From Chloroflexota bacterium (GTDB lineage: Bacteria; Chloroflexota; Anaerolineae; Anaerolineales; UBA4823), in the NCBI GenBank assembly GCA_030613705.1, contig JAUWLJ010000009.1, positions 1 to 16,202 of the forward strand: a DNA stretch of 16,202 nt. The letters are read 5' to 3'. The notes below the pieces were generated by a model. It saw nothing but the letters and a program-made list of their open reading frames with translations. It made no database searches and was not told the origin of the DNA. Within the stretch, counting starts at the first letter, position 1, and every line of letters starts with the position of its first letter. Of the stretch, positions 1-7,572 are shown one piece after another. The translations under genes were made by a program, and so were the position numbers.

Positions 1-374
1 GGTTGATTGTAATTATCAAAATCTATCACAAAAATTCTCCCTATGTTACTTACACCACAATTGTCGAAAGGACTAGATTGTGCTAGAAGAACTTGGCTTT
101 CTAACCACACAAATGAAACCTTCAAATACTGTCCCCAAAAATTATTACATAATCACTTGTCAGTAGACGTTGTTGCTTCTTATACTGGTTACATTATGCA
201 ATATATGTTCAGGATATTAAGCTCTGGGCTATTATCTGAAGAATGCCGAGCAGTCAATAGATCGGCAATTTGGTACCAGTTAAAATTTACTGTCCACGAT
301 TGTTTACAATTCCATCAACCAGATAAAATATCCAACCCTATCACCACCTCGAAAATGAAGTATATTGGATCTCG
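1..374. other. Left-edge stretch without a convincing gene
   Basis: This AT-rich stretch lies beyond the 3' end of the DinB-like gene. An open frame runs on the plus strand from an ATG at 43 to a TGA at 390 (115 codons). It has no Shine-Dalgarno before it, is rich in Cys and His, and overlaps the DinB-like gene tail-to-tail. Its first 25 residues (LSKGLDCARRTWLSNH) faintly recall the N-terminus of PD-(D/E)XK/Cas4-like nuclease families, where a Cys-Pro-Arg-Arg-x-Trp-Leu pattern is common. The rest matches nothing I recognise. It could be a decayed gene remnant or chance. I see no tRNA or repeat here. Confidence 0.25.
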
Positions 375-842
375 TCATTGTTGTCGGTGAACCCATAGCT
401 GGTGAGTGATCTCCGTATCCCCGACATGGACCGCTGCATGCGTGATAGCGTGAATGAGGGACCAGCTATGGGAATAAGAACTGCCTCGATCTTTATTGAA
501 ACTCTCACTTTCTATTGTTTCAAGTGTGTATGTCTCAAGATAAGACTTGCACATTGCTAGTGTGTCGTCTAACATTGTAAGGAGTTCATCCACGGATTTC
601 CCCCTAAATAAAAACTCGTCGTCACGCACACGGGTTGAATCCTCGTTACTAGGAAATGAGCCAACCCAATAAAGAGTCGAACCACAAGTATGTGCTACTA
701 ATACAGCCATACTGTTCATATCCTCGCCGGGTACCCAATTAATAGCCTCCATAGGAAGGTCTTCAACTGAATTGCGCATGGTTTTGAAAAGACCTTCCAG
801 TCGATCGTAATAATCTGCAAAAAATTGATGTTGAAAAAACAA
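375..842 (-). CDS. DinB-like four-helix metal-site protein
   Basis: A 155-residue protein of the DinB/DUF664 superfamily, whose members fold as a four-helix bundle with a three-His metal site. Some members act as thiol-dependent transferases or hydrolases, and most have no known reaction. The expected ligands are visible: His51 in the second helix (VAHTCGSTLYW) and His135 and His139 in an HxxxH pair near the C-terminus. Length is normal for the family. The start is a TTG at 842, chosen because GGAG sits six bases upstream and because the next Met (residue 22) would remove part of helix 1. It is the third gene of the leftward operon, 83 bases after the PdxA2-like gene, so it may be co-transcribed with acid-sugar catabolism. 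No link to that pathway is known for this family. The family call is fairly firm; the function is unknown. Confidence 0.8.
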   Translation of the reverse strand: MFFQHQFFADYYDRLEGLFKTMRNSVEDLPMEAINWVPGEDMNSMAVLVAHTCGSTLYWVGSFPSNEDSTRVRDDEFLFRGKSVDELLTMLDDTLAMCKSYLETYTLETIESESFNKDRGSSYSHSWSLIHAITHAAVHVGDTEITHQLWVHRQQ

Positions 843-848
843 AATTAT

Positions 849-852
849 CTCC
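849..852 (-). promoter_or_regulatory. Ribosome binding site deciding a TTG start
   Basis: GGAG on the minus strand, six bases before the TTG at 842, supports a TTG start for the DinB-like gene. No ATG or GTG lies nearby in that frame. Confidence 0.55.
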
Positions 853-925
853 GTTTTCGTGGCTGGTGATTGTGAATAAGGTTATGCTTGTCATTACCTT
901 TCGATAAATATCTGATCAATCATAT

Positions 926-1951
926 TTATTCTGAAGGTGCTTTGCGAGTGGGCCAATTGCTGTTTAAGGTTAGAGCATACTCAATAGCATTAATGAGACT
1001 TTTAGGATCGGCTTTTCCCTTCCCTGCGATATCGAATGCAGTTCCGTGATCAACAGAGGTACGGATGATTGGTAAACCAAGAGTAATGTTTACTCCACCC
1101 CAGAAATCGATGATTTTCGCTGCGATATGGCCTTGATCATGATATTGTGCAATGACAGCATCAAACTCTTTGCCTTCCCACATGCGAACAAAAACAGTAT
1201 CTCCTGGGACAGGATACGAGCATACATTAAAACCTTCCGCGATCGCCTCATCAATGGCTGGCTGAATAATATCAATTTCTTCCCGACCAAAGACTCCTCC
1301 CTCACTGCTATGAGGATTAAGCCCCGCAACAGCTAGCTTTTGCTCACTAATTCCCATGTGTAGAAGACCTTCATGTGTAAGTTGGATAACCTTAATCAAT
1401 CGTTCTCGAGTGCAGCGATCAATCGCGTCTCTAAGTGACAGGTGTGTGCTGACATGTGTCACTCTGAAATGTTGAGAGGCCAACATCATTGTCACATCTG
1501 CTGTTTTTGTACGTTTGGCAAGAAGCTCTGTATGGCCATCAAATTTATGTCCAGCTAGATGTAAAGCTTTTTTATTTATAGGGGAGGTCACAACTGCGTC
1601 GATTTTTCCCTCCATCGCGAGGTCAATTGCTTGGATAATATATTCGTAGGCAGCATTTCCCGCAATCTCTTGAACCGTTCCCCATCGCAATTTATCCAGG
1701 TCGACATTCTTAAGATCAAGAATTGGCAAAATCCCAGGCTCAAAGTGTGCTTCATCAATTGATTTTATCGGAATTGCCTTAATATCGACATCAACGATAT
1801 CAATAGCCCGGCACATTACAGCATAATCGCCAATACACACCAGTCGAACTGGTTTATGCTTTTCGGTTGCAGCAGCCATAGCAATAATTTCAGGTCCGCA
1901 CCCAGCCGGATCACCCATGGTGATTGCGAGTAGTGCCTTGTTATTCTGCAT
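926..1951 (-). CDS. pdxA2: PdxA2-type four-carbon acid-sugar 4-phosphate dehydrogenase
   Basis: NAD-dependent dehydrogenase of the PdxA family, 341 residues. PdxA2 members oxidise D-threonate (or D-erythronate) 4-phosphate at C3, and the product loses CO2 to give dihydroxyacetone phosphate. Numbering from the TTG at 1966, the family motifs are MGDPAGCGPEI (17-27), TSPINKKAL (127-135), GHTELLA (144-150), AGLNPHSSEGG (214-224), the metal-binding YHDQGH (275-280) and GLPIIRTSVDHGTAFD (297-312). The open frame reaches the TTG at 1966, but the bases just after that TTG form AAGGAG, exactly six bases before an ATG at 1951, so 1951 is the real start. It lies 44 bases downstream of the DUF1537 kinase. 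That pairing is the signature of the acid-sugar pathway and argues against PdxA of pyridoxal phosphate synthesis. The substrate epimer cannot be read from the sequence. Confidence 0.93.
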   Translation of the reverse strand: MQNNKALLAITMGDPAGCGPEIIAMAAATEKHKPVRLVCIGDYAVMCRAIDIVDVDIKAIPIKSIDEAHFEPGILPILDLKNVDLDKLRWGTVQEIAGNAAYEYIIQAIDLAMEGKIDAVVTSPINKKALHLAGHKFDGHTELLAKRTKTADVTMMLASQHFRVTHVSTHLSLRDAIDRCTRERLIKVIQLTHEGLLHMGISEQKLAVAGLNPHSSEGGVFGREEIDIIQPAIDEAIAEGFNVCSYPVPGDTVFVRMWEGKEFDAVIAQYHDQGHIAAKIIDFWGGVNITLGLPIIRTSVDHGTAFDIAGKGKADPKSLINAIEYALTLNSNWPTRKAPSE

Positions 1952-1957
1952 ATTAGG

Positions 1958-1963
1958 CTCCTT
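1958..1963 (-). promoter_or_regulatory. Ribosome binding site fixing the pdxA2 start
   Basis: AAGGAG on the minus strand, six bases before the ATG at 1951. It lies inside the longer open frame that begins with TTG at 1966, so the longer start would place the ribosome site within its own coding sequence. Confidence 0.7.
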
Positions 1964-1995
1964 CAAACACTCTTACTTTAAGAAGACGGTTGTAA

Positions 1996-3165
1996 TTAAT
2001 TAAATGAATTTGTCAAAATCTCTGGTGTGCCGAATCCTCCAGCTTTTGTGAGAATCGGTAAATTCTCTCCTATGCCTCCTTGGAGTGTCCCAAATGGAAA
2101 ACCAGGCACAATTTCACCATGGATATTGATCGTCTCTGATGACAATACTCTTAGTAGGGAGCTTGCCGTATCTCCTCCACAGACAACAAGAGCATTAATG
2201 GGGTAAGTCTCAATGATGGATTTTGTGATTGTTGCCAAACCATTTTGTATAGCTGATTTTTCCTTATTTGAAAGAACATCTTCTATTGGAGACCGAATAA
2301 GGATTGATTTATTTTGCAACTCTTTCAGCTTCGGCATTTTACTAACGTGATTGTTAAATTCTGGTGCATTTGTTGTTACTACTATTTCAATAATGTCTTG
2401 TGAATTTATCAGAACTCGTAATTGTTCGTGAGTTCTTGGATGATGACTTCCAGAGACAAAGAGAACGGGGTGTCTCATACTAGTCCTCAATTTTTTATTA
2501 TTGGGTTCGCGGTTTGTCAACACAGCAATCCAAGCACGTGCTAAAGCAAATGCGCCACAAGGTAGGATGTTGGTGGAGATGATCGCTTCAGCAATATGAA
2601 CAAGATCGGTTCCTGATGTAACGGAAGGAACCAGTATGTGTTCTTTTGAAAACTGAAGTCTGGTTCGAAGGTTTGTTTTACCAGATCGCACAACTGATAG
2701 AGGGATGCCGGCGATATCTCCATGGAAACGATCTTGGATTCGGGATGTGTGGGCAGGCCAGGTAGGATCATGTGCAAACGCGGTCTTATGTAATGGTTGT
2801 TCATCTATCCAAAGTTGTGCCTCAAGAACCATACGACCTTGTTCTATTACAGCAGGACATATAATTGCTTTTTGGAAACTACTCGCATTAAGAATTGTCG
2901 TAATCTCAGCATCAAGATGTCCTCGTAAGGTCGAGTCAATTTTCTTGAATAATAATCTCCCTCGTAGAGATGAAACAGCATCGAACATACGCTTGCGCGC
3001 CAAGTCAACCGATGTTTCTCTCGAGTCAGTGTTTATTATTTCAACTTCTTGAGATGGAATGTTTCGATTGTCTAGTCTTAATACAGTTTTCAATCCATAT
3101 TTTGCAAACTGAACACCAGTGTCCATAGCGCCAGTTAAATCATCAGCAATGACACCGATCTTCAT
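1996..3165 (-). CDS. dtnK: Four-carbon acid-sugar kinase (DUF1537, DtnK/OtnK type)
   Basis: ATP-dependent cytosolic kinase of the DUF1537 family, 389 residues, slightly short of the usual 400-430. Known members phosphorylate D-threonate, D-erythronate or L-threonate/2-keto acids at C4. The N-terminal substrate domain shows ADDLTGA (7-13), NTDSRE (45-50) and KKIDSTLRGH (74-83). The C-terminal nucleotide domain begins near VLFVSGSHHPRTHEQL (234-249) and carries GGDTASS (330-336) and KAGGFG (374-379). The ATG at 3165 has GAGGT nine bases upstream. It is the first gene of the leftward operon, about 150 bases downstream of a predicted promoter, and its product would be the substrate of the adjacent PdxA2-like enzyme. 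Family certain; D-threonate versus D-erythronate specificity not resolvable, so the symbol is provisional. Confidence 0.92.
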   Translation of the reverse strand: MKIGVIADDLTGAMDTGVQFAKYGLKTVLRLDNRNIPSQEVEIINTDSRETSVDLARKRMFDAVSSLRGRLLFKKIDSTLRGHLDAEITTILNASSFQKAIICPAVIEQGRMVLEAQLWIDEQPLHKTAFAHDPTWPAHTSRIQDRFHGDIAGIPLSVVRSGKTNLRTRLQFSKEHILVPSVTSGTDLVHIAEAIISTNILPCGAFALARAWIAVLTNREPNNKKLRTSMRHPVLFVSGSHHPRTHEQLRVLINSQDIIEIVVTTNAPEFNNHVSKMPKLKELQNKSILIRSPIEDVLSNKEKSAIQNGLATITKSIIETYPINALVVCGGDTASSLLRVLSSETINIHGEIVPGFPFGTLQGGIGENLPILTKAGGFGTPEILTNSFN

Positions 3166-3321
3166 AAGACAGTAACCTCAATATTTGGAGAATTAATTGC
3201 TTGTATTTTATTCTAATCCCAATAATTTACCAGCGTATATCATGCCCATCCATCAGCAATGGTTTAGAGTGAACACTTACGATGGTCTGTCAGTATTTGT
3301 TAATAAAAAGGTAGTGTCTGC

Positions 3322-3350
3322 ATTATAGCGTTATAAATGAGCGCAGTCAA
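3322..3350 (-). promoter_or_regulatory. Sigma70-like promoter for the kinase-pdxA2-DinB operon
   Basis: Reading the minus strand, TTGACT (3350-3345), a 17-base spacer and a perfect TATAAT (3327-3322) form a near-consensus housekeeping promoter. Transcription would start near 3316 and leave about 150 bases of leader before the kinase ATG. A GCAAT box abuts the -35 element at 3351-3355, a position where a bound repressor would block polymerase. Confidence 0.72.
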
Positions 3351-3459
3351 GCAATAATGTGCAATTTCTTCCATTTCCTACTTGATTTATTGCGTCTTAT
3401 ATGCTATTATACGAGCATTAATGCGCAATTATCGCCTCAAATCACCGCATTCCAGCAAT
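3351..3459. promoter_or_regulatory. Cluster of GCAAT boxes, candidate DeoR operators
   Basis: GCAAT occurs on the plus strand at 3351, 3361, 3425 and 3455 and inverted (ATTGC) at 3389. Two more lie in the kinase leader, at 3256 and inverted at 3196. Seven copies in 385 bases is far above the roughly one expected by chance at this base composition. The pair at 3351/3361 is a direct repeat with a ten-base period (one helical turn) lying between the two divergent -35 elements. The inverted copy at 3389 is inside the plus-strand promoter spacer, and the copy at 3425 is just past its start site. The wider consensus is roughly CAAGCAATTAAT. Binding by the adjacent DeoR-family protein is inferred. 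Confidence 0.55.
3382..3410 (+). promoter_or_regulatory. Extended -10 promoter for the DeoR gene and downstream genes
   Basis: TTGATT (3382-3387), a 17-base spacer and TATTAT (3405-3410), preceded by the extended -10 TG at 3402-3403. Transcription would begin near 3417, leaving about 134 bases of leader before the ATG at 3551. It faces the leftward promoter with 31 bases between the two -35 elements, so one bound repressor could control both. Confidence 0.65.
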
Positions 3460-3550
3460 CTATAGGTATTTGCACACTAGAAAGTGCTACTTTTACTTAA
3501 CTCACAAAAACGCCAATTTCATGTACCTCCAACAATCGTGAGATGAAAAT

Positions 3551-4327
3551 ATGAGTTCTCAGATTCGGCAACAGCAACTTATTGAGATCCTGAAAGAAGA
3601 CCCTGCAGTTCAGGTATCCGACCTAGCTACACATTTTAAGGTATCTTCATCGACGATACGGCGTGATTTAAATAAGCTAGAAGACGTTGGATTGGTACGT
3701 CGTGTACACGGGGGTGCTCTTTCAAAAACTAATTTTGTAACTGAACCACCTTTCGAGGTGCGAAAAGTAACCCACCAAGCAGAAAAATCTGAGGTTGGTA
3801 AAGCTGCAGCCTCTATCATTGATGACGGATTAACAATATTTATTGATGGCGGCACTACAACTCCTTTTATTGTTCCACATCTTAATGGTCTAAATGATCT
3901 AACAGTTGTGACAATCGGATTAAATGTAGCTTATAAACTAGCCTCCCTTCAAACTGTTCGGATAATCCAGATAGGTGGAGAATTACATCGGGAGACCTGG
4001 GTGTATGCTGGTCCACTTTCAATACAGGCGTTAGAGAATTGTGGATTGACTTTTGATTTGGCGTTCATCAGCGCAGTGGGTGTATCAGCAAAATACGGGG
4101 CAACAAACCAGATTCTCGACCGCATCCCCCAGAAGCAAAAAGCCATAGATCTTTCTCGGAAGGTGGTTGTAGTATGCGACGGCTCTAAAATTGGTCAAGT
4201 AGCCTCAGCCCGAATTATTCCAATGAGTGCTGTTGATATTCTTGTTACAGACCAGACTGCTCCACAACCTGAGTTAGATGAAATAGCTAAGCTAGGACCA
4301 GAGATTATGCTAGCGAATCAGGATTAG
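3551..4327 (+). CDS. DeoR-family transcriptional repressor
   Basis: A 258-residue regulator of the DeoR/GlpR family. The N-terminal winged helix spans about residues 5-57: R-x3-L-x2-L, then VSDLATHFKVSSSTIRRDL and GLVRRVHGGA. The C-terminal sensor domain has the sugar-phosphate isomerase-like fold, with IDGGTTT (98-104), IGGELH, FDLAFISAVGVS and a DGSKIG motif near the end. Family members usually repress nearby sugar-catabolic operons and are released by a phosphorylated intermediate. Here the intermediate could be an acid-sugar 4-phosphate or dihydroxyacetone phosphate; that is inference. The SD sequence is weak. It sits between the leftward kinase operon and the rightward dehydrogenase/transporter genes, next to a dense set of GCAAT boxes, so it probably represses both directions and itself. 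Confidence 0.92.
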   Translation: MSSQIRQQQLIEILKEDPAVQVSDLATHFKVSSSTIRRDLNKLEDVGLVRRVHGGALSKTNFVTEPPFEVRKVTHQAEKSEVGKAAASIIDDGLTIFIDGGTTTPFIVPHLNGLNDLTVVTIGLNVAYKLASLQTVRIIQIGGELHRETWVYAGPLSIQALENCGLTFDLAFISAVGVSAKYGATNQILDRIPQKQKAIDLSRKVVVVCDGSKIGQVASARIIPMSAVDILVTDQTAPQPELDEIAKLGPEIMLANQD

Positions 4328-4381
4328 TTTGATGCTTGGAAGATTTTCAAGTCAATTGATCACAGGAGTAAAACGAATCTA

Positions 4382-5539
4382 ATGAACAGAATAGCACCCC
4401 TCCGAATTCCACAGGAATTATATTTCGGAGAAGGCAGTGCAGAGGCAATGGGGAAATTTGCCAAGAATCTTGGTTCTGGTTCCGTTTTCCTCATAAGTGA
4501 CAAAGGATTGAATTCTGTCGGTATAGTGGATCAAGCAAAAACTTGGCTTCAAGAATCTGGATTTGATGTTGAAGTATATCTTGATGTCGAACCTGAACCA
4601 TCTACTTCAAATGTAGGAACTTGTTTTTCTGAGGCTCAACAAGTTGCTCCCAACGTAGTTGTTGGTCTAGGTGGAGGTAGCGTTCTGGACACTGCAAAAA
4701 CAGTTGCTATGTTGATTACTAATGAGGGTCGGGTTGAAGATTACTTGGGGACTGATCTGGTTAAACGTCGTGGTGTACCGACAATTCTATTGCCGACAAC
4801 CTCTGGTACAGGTGCGGAGATCACTCCAAATGCTCTCTTTTATGTTCCAGAGTTACGTGTCAAAAAAGCTATTGTTAGTGAACACATTATTCCCAATCTT
4901 GTCATTGTTGATCCCGTACTTACGTTGAGCGCCCCACCAGGCCTCACAGCAGCCACGGGCATGGATGCACTTTGTCACGCAATTGAATCCTTCACTGGAT
5001 TAAATGCAACGCCATTAACCGAGCCTCTCTCAAGAGAAGCAGCCAAGCAAATTGGTAATCATCTGCGTACAGCTGTCTATTTTGGAAATAATTTAAATGC
5101 ACGTACTGGAATGGCTTTAGGGAGCCTGTATGCAGCAATTGCCATAGCAAACTCTGGCACTAATGCAGTGCATGCTCTTGCCTATCCTTTACAAGGTCTG
5201 AATCGCGTTCAACACGGTGTCGCCAATTCATTGTTGCTGCCATATGTGATGTCTTTCAATCTGTTAGGGGACCTCAAAAAGTTTTCCGAAGTCGCCGAGC
5301 TGTTAGGAGTGCCAACTACACATCTTAGTGTACGTTCAGGAGCGGAAGCTGCTGTTGGAGCATGCAAAGAGTTATCAAAAGATATAGGCATACCCCAAAA
5401 TATGAGTGAAGTGGGTGTTCATGAAGAGCAACTTGAAGATCTTATCGATGGAGCGCTAGATGTTCAGCGTCTCTTGAAGAATAACCCTCGTCCGATAACT
5501 CGCAAAGACATCAGGGATATCTACAATGAAGCGATGTAA
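4382..5539 (+). CDS. Iron-containing (group III) alcohol dehydrogenase
   Basis: A 385-residue NAD(P)-dependent dehydrogenase of the Fe-ADH family (FucO, maleylacetate reductase and relatives). The nucleotide-binding motif GLGGGSVLDTAK is at 95-106 and TTSGTGAE at 139-146. The four metal ligands expected for the family are present: Asp195 and His199 in TGMDALCHAIESF, then His264 and His278. Length is typical. The ATG at 4382 follows an AGGAG with an unusually long 13-base gap, and no better start exists. It lies 54 bases after the DeoR gene, so it is likely in the same transcript. In this setting it could oxidise a hydroxy-acid, or reduce an aldehyde released by the DapA-like lyase, such as glycolaldehyde or a tartronate-type semialdehyde. 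The substrate is unknown. Confidence 0.9.
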   Translation: MNRIAPLRIPQELYFGEGSAEAMGKFAKNLGSGSVFLISDKGLNSVGIVDQAKTWLQESGFDVEVYLDVEPEPSTSNVGTCFSEAQQVAPNVVVGLGGGSVLDTAKTVAMLITNEGRVEDYLGTDLVKRRGVPTILLPTTSGTGAEITPNALFYVPELRVKKAIVSEHIIPNLVIVDPVLTLSAPPGLTAATGMDALCHAIESFTGLNATPLTEPLSREAAKQIGNHLRTAVYFGNNLNARTGMALGSLYAAIAIANSGTNAVHALAYPLQGLNRVQHGVANSLLLPYVMSFNLLGDLKKFSEVAELLGVPTTHLSVRSGAEAAVGACKELSKDIGIPQNMSEVGVHEEQLEDLIDGALDVQRLLKNNPRPITRKDIRDIYNEAM

Positions 5540-5713
5540 TTTCCCGATTAAAGAACGGCAATGTCTTTTAATCCGACAAATACCAGTTACGCTTATGGAG
5601 GAGGGGGGGAAGGAGGATAAAGAATCTCAATCAGTATTTGAATCCATAGGAGCTTCATAGATCAAACTCATGAAAGATAGAGGAAATGGGATCTCATATA
5701 GGAGGAAAGGATT
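5540..5713 (+). promoter_or_regulatory. Leader region of the ABC importer with a small hairpin
   Basis: The spacer between the alcohol dehydrogenase and the binding-protein gene starts with an imperfect hairpin: GATTAAAGA (5546-5554) against TCTTTTAATC (5564-5573, one bulged T). Its loop contains GCAAT. No U-tract follows, so it is not a good terminator. A purine run at about 5597-5620 contains an AGGAGG with no start codon in reach. The real ribosome site, GGAGG at 5701-5705, is eight bases before the ATG at 5714. I see no clear -35/-10 pair. Confidence 0.35.
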
Positions 5714-7393
5714 ATGGAACGCAAAAATAAAATTCGCATAATTGCTCTATTCGCTTTAGTCACATTGCTGCTGTCCCTCGCTGCTTGTGCTCAACCTGCC
5801 ACAGAAGAGCCAGAAATTGAGCAACCTAGCGAGGAGCAGGCTGAACCTGCAGAACCATCCGAAGAAGAAGAGGAGGTAGAGCTGCGAATTGCGGTCGGAG
5901 CCCGGTTCGATGATTTGTCACCATTAAGGGGCGGTGGCCATAGCGCTTTCTGGCTCTCGATGTGGTGGGCAAGCCCGATGTATTACGATAGCGATGGCCA
6001 ACTTCACCCATACGTCTTCAATGAATGGGAAGCAAATGATGATTTCACGGTTTGGACGTTTAAGATTGATCCAAAGGCTGTCTTCTCAGATGGAAGCCCA
6101 ATAACAGCTGGCGATGTCAAAGCGACATGGGATCTAAGCGCGGTTCCCACGACAAAACATCAGCGTGTAGGCCTATTCTTCACAGGCGTCGAAGGTTACG
6201 ATGCGGTGATCAACAGTGAAGCTATGCAGATGAGCGGTATTGCTGCTGTTGATGACAACACTATTGAAGTCACACTCACAGCTCCTGATCCTGTCTTTTA
6301 CAAACGGATGGCCACGAACTTAATCCCGCCAGTGAAAGCATCTCAAGCTGTTGGACCTGACGGAAAAGAGGTCTTTGAATGGTGGCGCCCTGAAAACGGT
6401 GTGGTCGTCAGTGGTCCCTTTATGCCCGTATCGATGGACCTAGACAAGAGTGAAGCAGTGTTCGTGAAGAATCCCAACTTTTGGATGGGTGAGCCGAAGA
6501 TCGATAAGGTCACTTTAATCGCCGTGGAAGATGCTCAAACAGCTATTACGCTTTTCCAGAGCGGTGAACTAGATGCTATGAACGAAATCTTCACACCAAC
6601 CCTTGTGGAGGAAATGGGAGAGGAATTTGTCTCTGGACCAATGATTCCACGCGGGCATCAATTTTGGCTTGATGGGAGCAAAGAACCGACAAACGACATC
6701 AATGTACGGAAAGCATTGATCATGTCTGTAGATCCAGACATGGTTTTTGAAGCAGCTTTCCCCAATGGTCCAGGTCAATCCGTGACTCAACTTTTGGTCG
6801 CGGTTGAAGGTGTTGATCCGGAATATGTGTGGTATGTACCTGACGCGGGCGCTGCTCAAGATGCTTTGGCGGCTTCAAGCTATGAAAACGCGGAGAACCT
6901 TCCGAAGCTATACTTTGTCGGCATTAGCCAGGCATCACACGAACTCGCAGCACAATATATCGCAGAAGTATGGCGGCAAACCCTCGGTATTGAGGAAGTT
7001 GAAATGAAGGCCGCTTTTGACGAATACTCTGGCCCAGATCAGGATCGGGTCCAGATCTTCCGTGATGATGCTGGCGCCAGATTCCCGGATCCAGTTGTTT
7101 ACCTTATGGGCACGATCCACTCATCCAGCGGTCCTGCGCAGCGGAAAATGGGTGGCTATAACAATCCCGAGGTTGATAGGCTACTTGAAGAAGCAGCAAC
7201 GAAGGGTGCGGATGATCCAGACCGCATCGCGCTGGCGCAACAAGCGCATGAGCTATTCCTCGAGGACTACATGTTTGTCCCTTACTACTTCCAGAACATG
7301 CCTCGATATGCTATGCCTTGGGTGACGAATTGGTCAAAGAATTCGGATTGGCAGGTTGTGGAACCCTGGAACGTCGTTATTGAACCGCACTAA
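5714..7393 (+). CDS. ABC importer solute-binding lipoprotein, family 5 (peptide/nickel type)
   Basis: A 559-residue extracytoplasmic binding protein of the SBP_bac_5 family. The signal peptide has basic residues 3-8, a hydrophobic core (9-21) and the lipobox LAAC, with Cys25 as the lipidated residue. An acidic Glu/Pro linker follows to about residue 56, a style common in Chloroflexota lipoproteins. The family signature is clear: FTVWTFKIDPKAVFSDG and PITAGDVKATWDL at about 111-141. Length is normal for the family. GGAGG eight bases upstream of the ATG is a strong ribosome site, and a 13-base-pair hairpin just after the stop may stabilise its message. It heads a complete five-gene importer. 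Family 5 proteins bind peptides but also sugars, opines and sugar acids. Because this one sits beside acid-sugar genes, a sugar-acid ligand is a reasonable guess. Confidence 0.93.
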   Translation: MERKNKIRIIALFALVTLLLSLAACAQPATEEPEIEQPSEEQAEPAEPSEEEEEVELRIAVGARFDDLSPLRGGGHSAFWLSMWWASPMYYDSDGQLHPYVFNEWEANDDFTVWTFKIDPKAVFSDGSPITAGDVKATWDLSAVPTTKHQRVGLFFTGVEGYDAVINSEAMQMSGIAAVDDNTIEVTLTAPDPVFYKRMATNLIPPVKASQAVGPDGKEVFEWWRPENGVVVSGPFMPVSMDLDKSEAVFVKNPNFWMGEPKIDKVTLIAVEDAQTAITLFQSGELDAMNEIFTPTLVEEMGEEFVSGPMIPRGHQFWLDGSKEPTNDINVRKALIMSVDPDMVFEAAFPNGPGQSVTQLLVAVEGVDPEYVWYVPDAGAAQDALAASSYENAENLPKLYFVGISQASHELAAQYIAEVWRQTLGIEEVEMKAAFDEYSGPDQDRVQIFRDDAGARFPDPVVYLMGTIHSSSGPAQRKMGGYNNPEVDRLLEEAATKGADDPDRIALAQQAHELFLEDYMFVPYYFQNMPRYAMPWVTNWSKNSDWQVVEPWNVVIEPH

Positions 7394-7410
7394 ACACAAC
7401 CGTTCATCAG

Positions 7411-7445
7411 CATGGGGGTAGAGATATGCATACTCTACCCCCATG
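7411..7445 (+). repeat. Perfect 13-bp stem-loop after the binding-protein gene
   Basis: CATGGGGGTAGAG (7411-7423) and its exact reverse complement CTCTACCCCCATG (7433-7445) enclose a nine-base loop. No U-tract follows, so it is not a full terminator. It sits 18 bases after the binding-protein stop and about 130 before the first permease. Such intercistronic hairpins are known to protect the binding-protein message and lower permease output. That role is inferred here. Confidence 0.8.
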
Positions 7446-7560
7446 TACTTGTTAACACATCCTTGTAAAATTATCCTAAGCAGGGTTTAATCATTTCAGG
7501 ACATTGGAATACAAATGGTGTAGAAAATTTGGTTCAAGCATAGGAGGGATTCTTGTCCAC

Positions 7561-7565
7561 GGGAG
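7561..7565 (+). promoter_or_regulatory. Ribosome binding site deciding the first permease start
   Basis: GGGAG lies seven bases before the ATG at 7573. A second SD-like AGGAGGG at 7542-7548 has no in-frame start codon at a proper distance. Confidence 0.5.
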
Positions 7566-7572
7566 TTCCAGC

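Noticed and set aside
134..157. AT-rich stem with a T-run on the minus strand as a terminator for the leftward operon
   Set aside because: The stem is only five A-T pairs with no GC core and lies more than 200 bases past the last gene.
926..1951. Reading this gene as PdxA of vitamin B6 synthesis
   Set aside because: The MGDPAG form of the N-terminal motif and the adjacent DUF1537 kinase in the same operon point to the PdxA2 acid-sugar branch.
5670..5741. 23-codon frame overlapping the start of the binding lipoprotein
   Set aside because: Its nearest SD-like AGGAG is 17 bases away and the frame simply runs through the lipoprotein ribosome site; no leader-peptide features.
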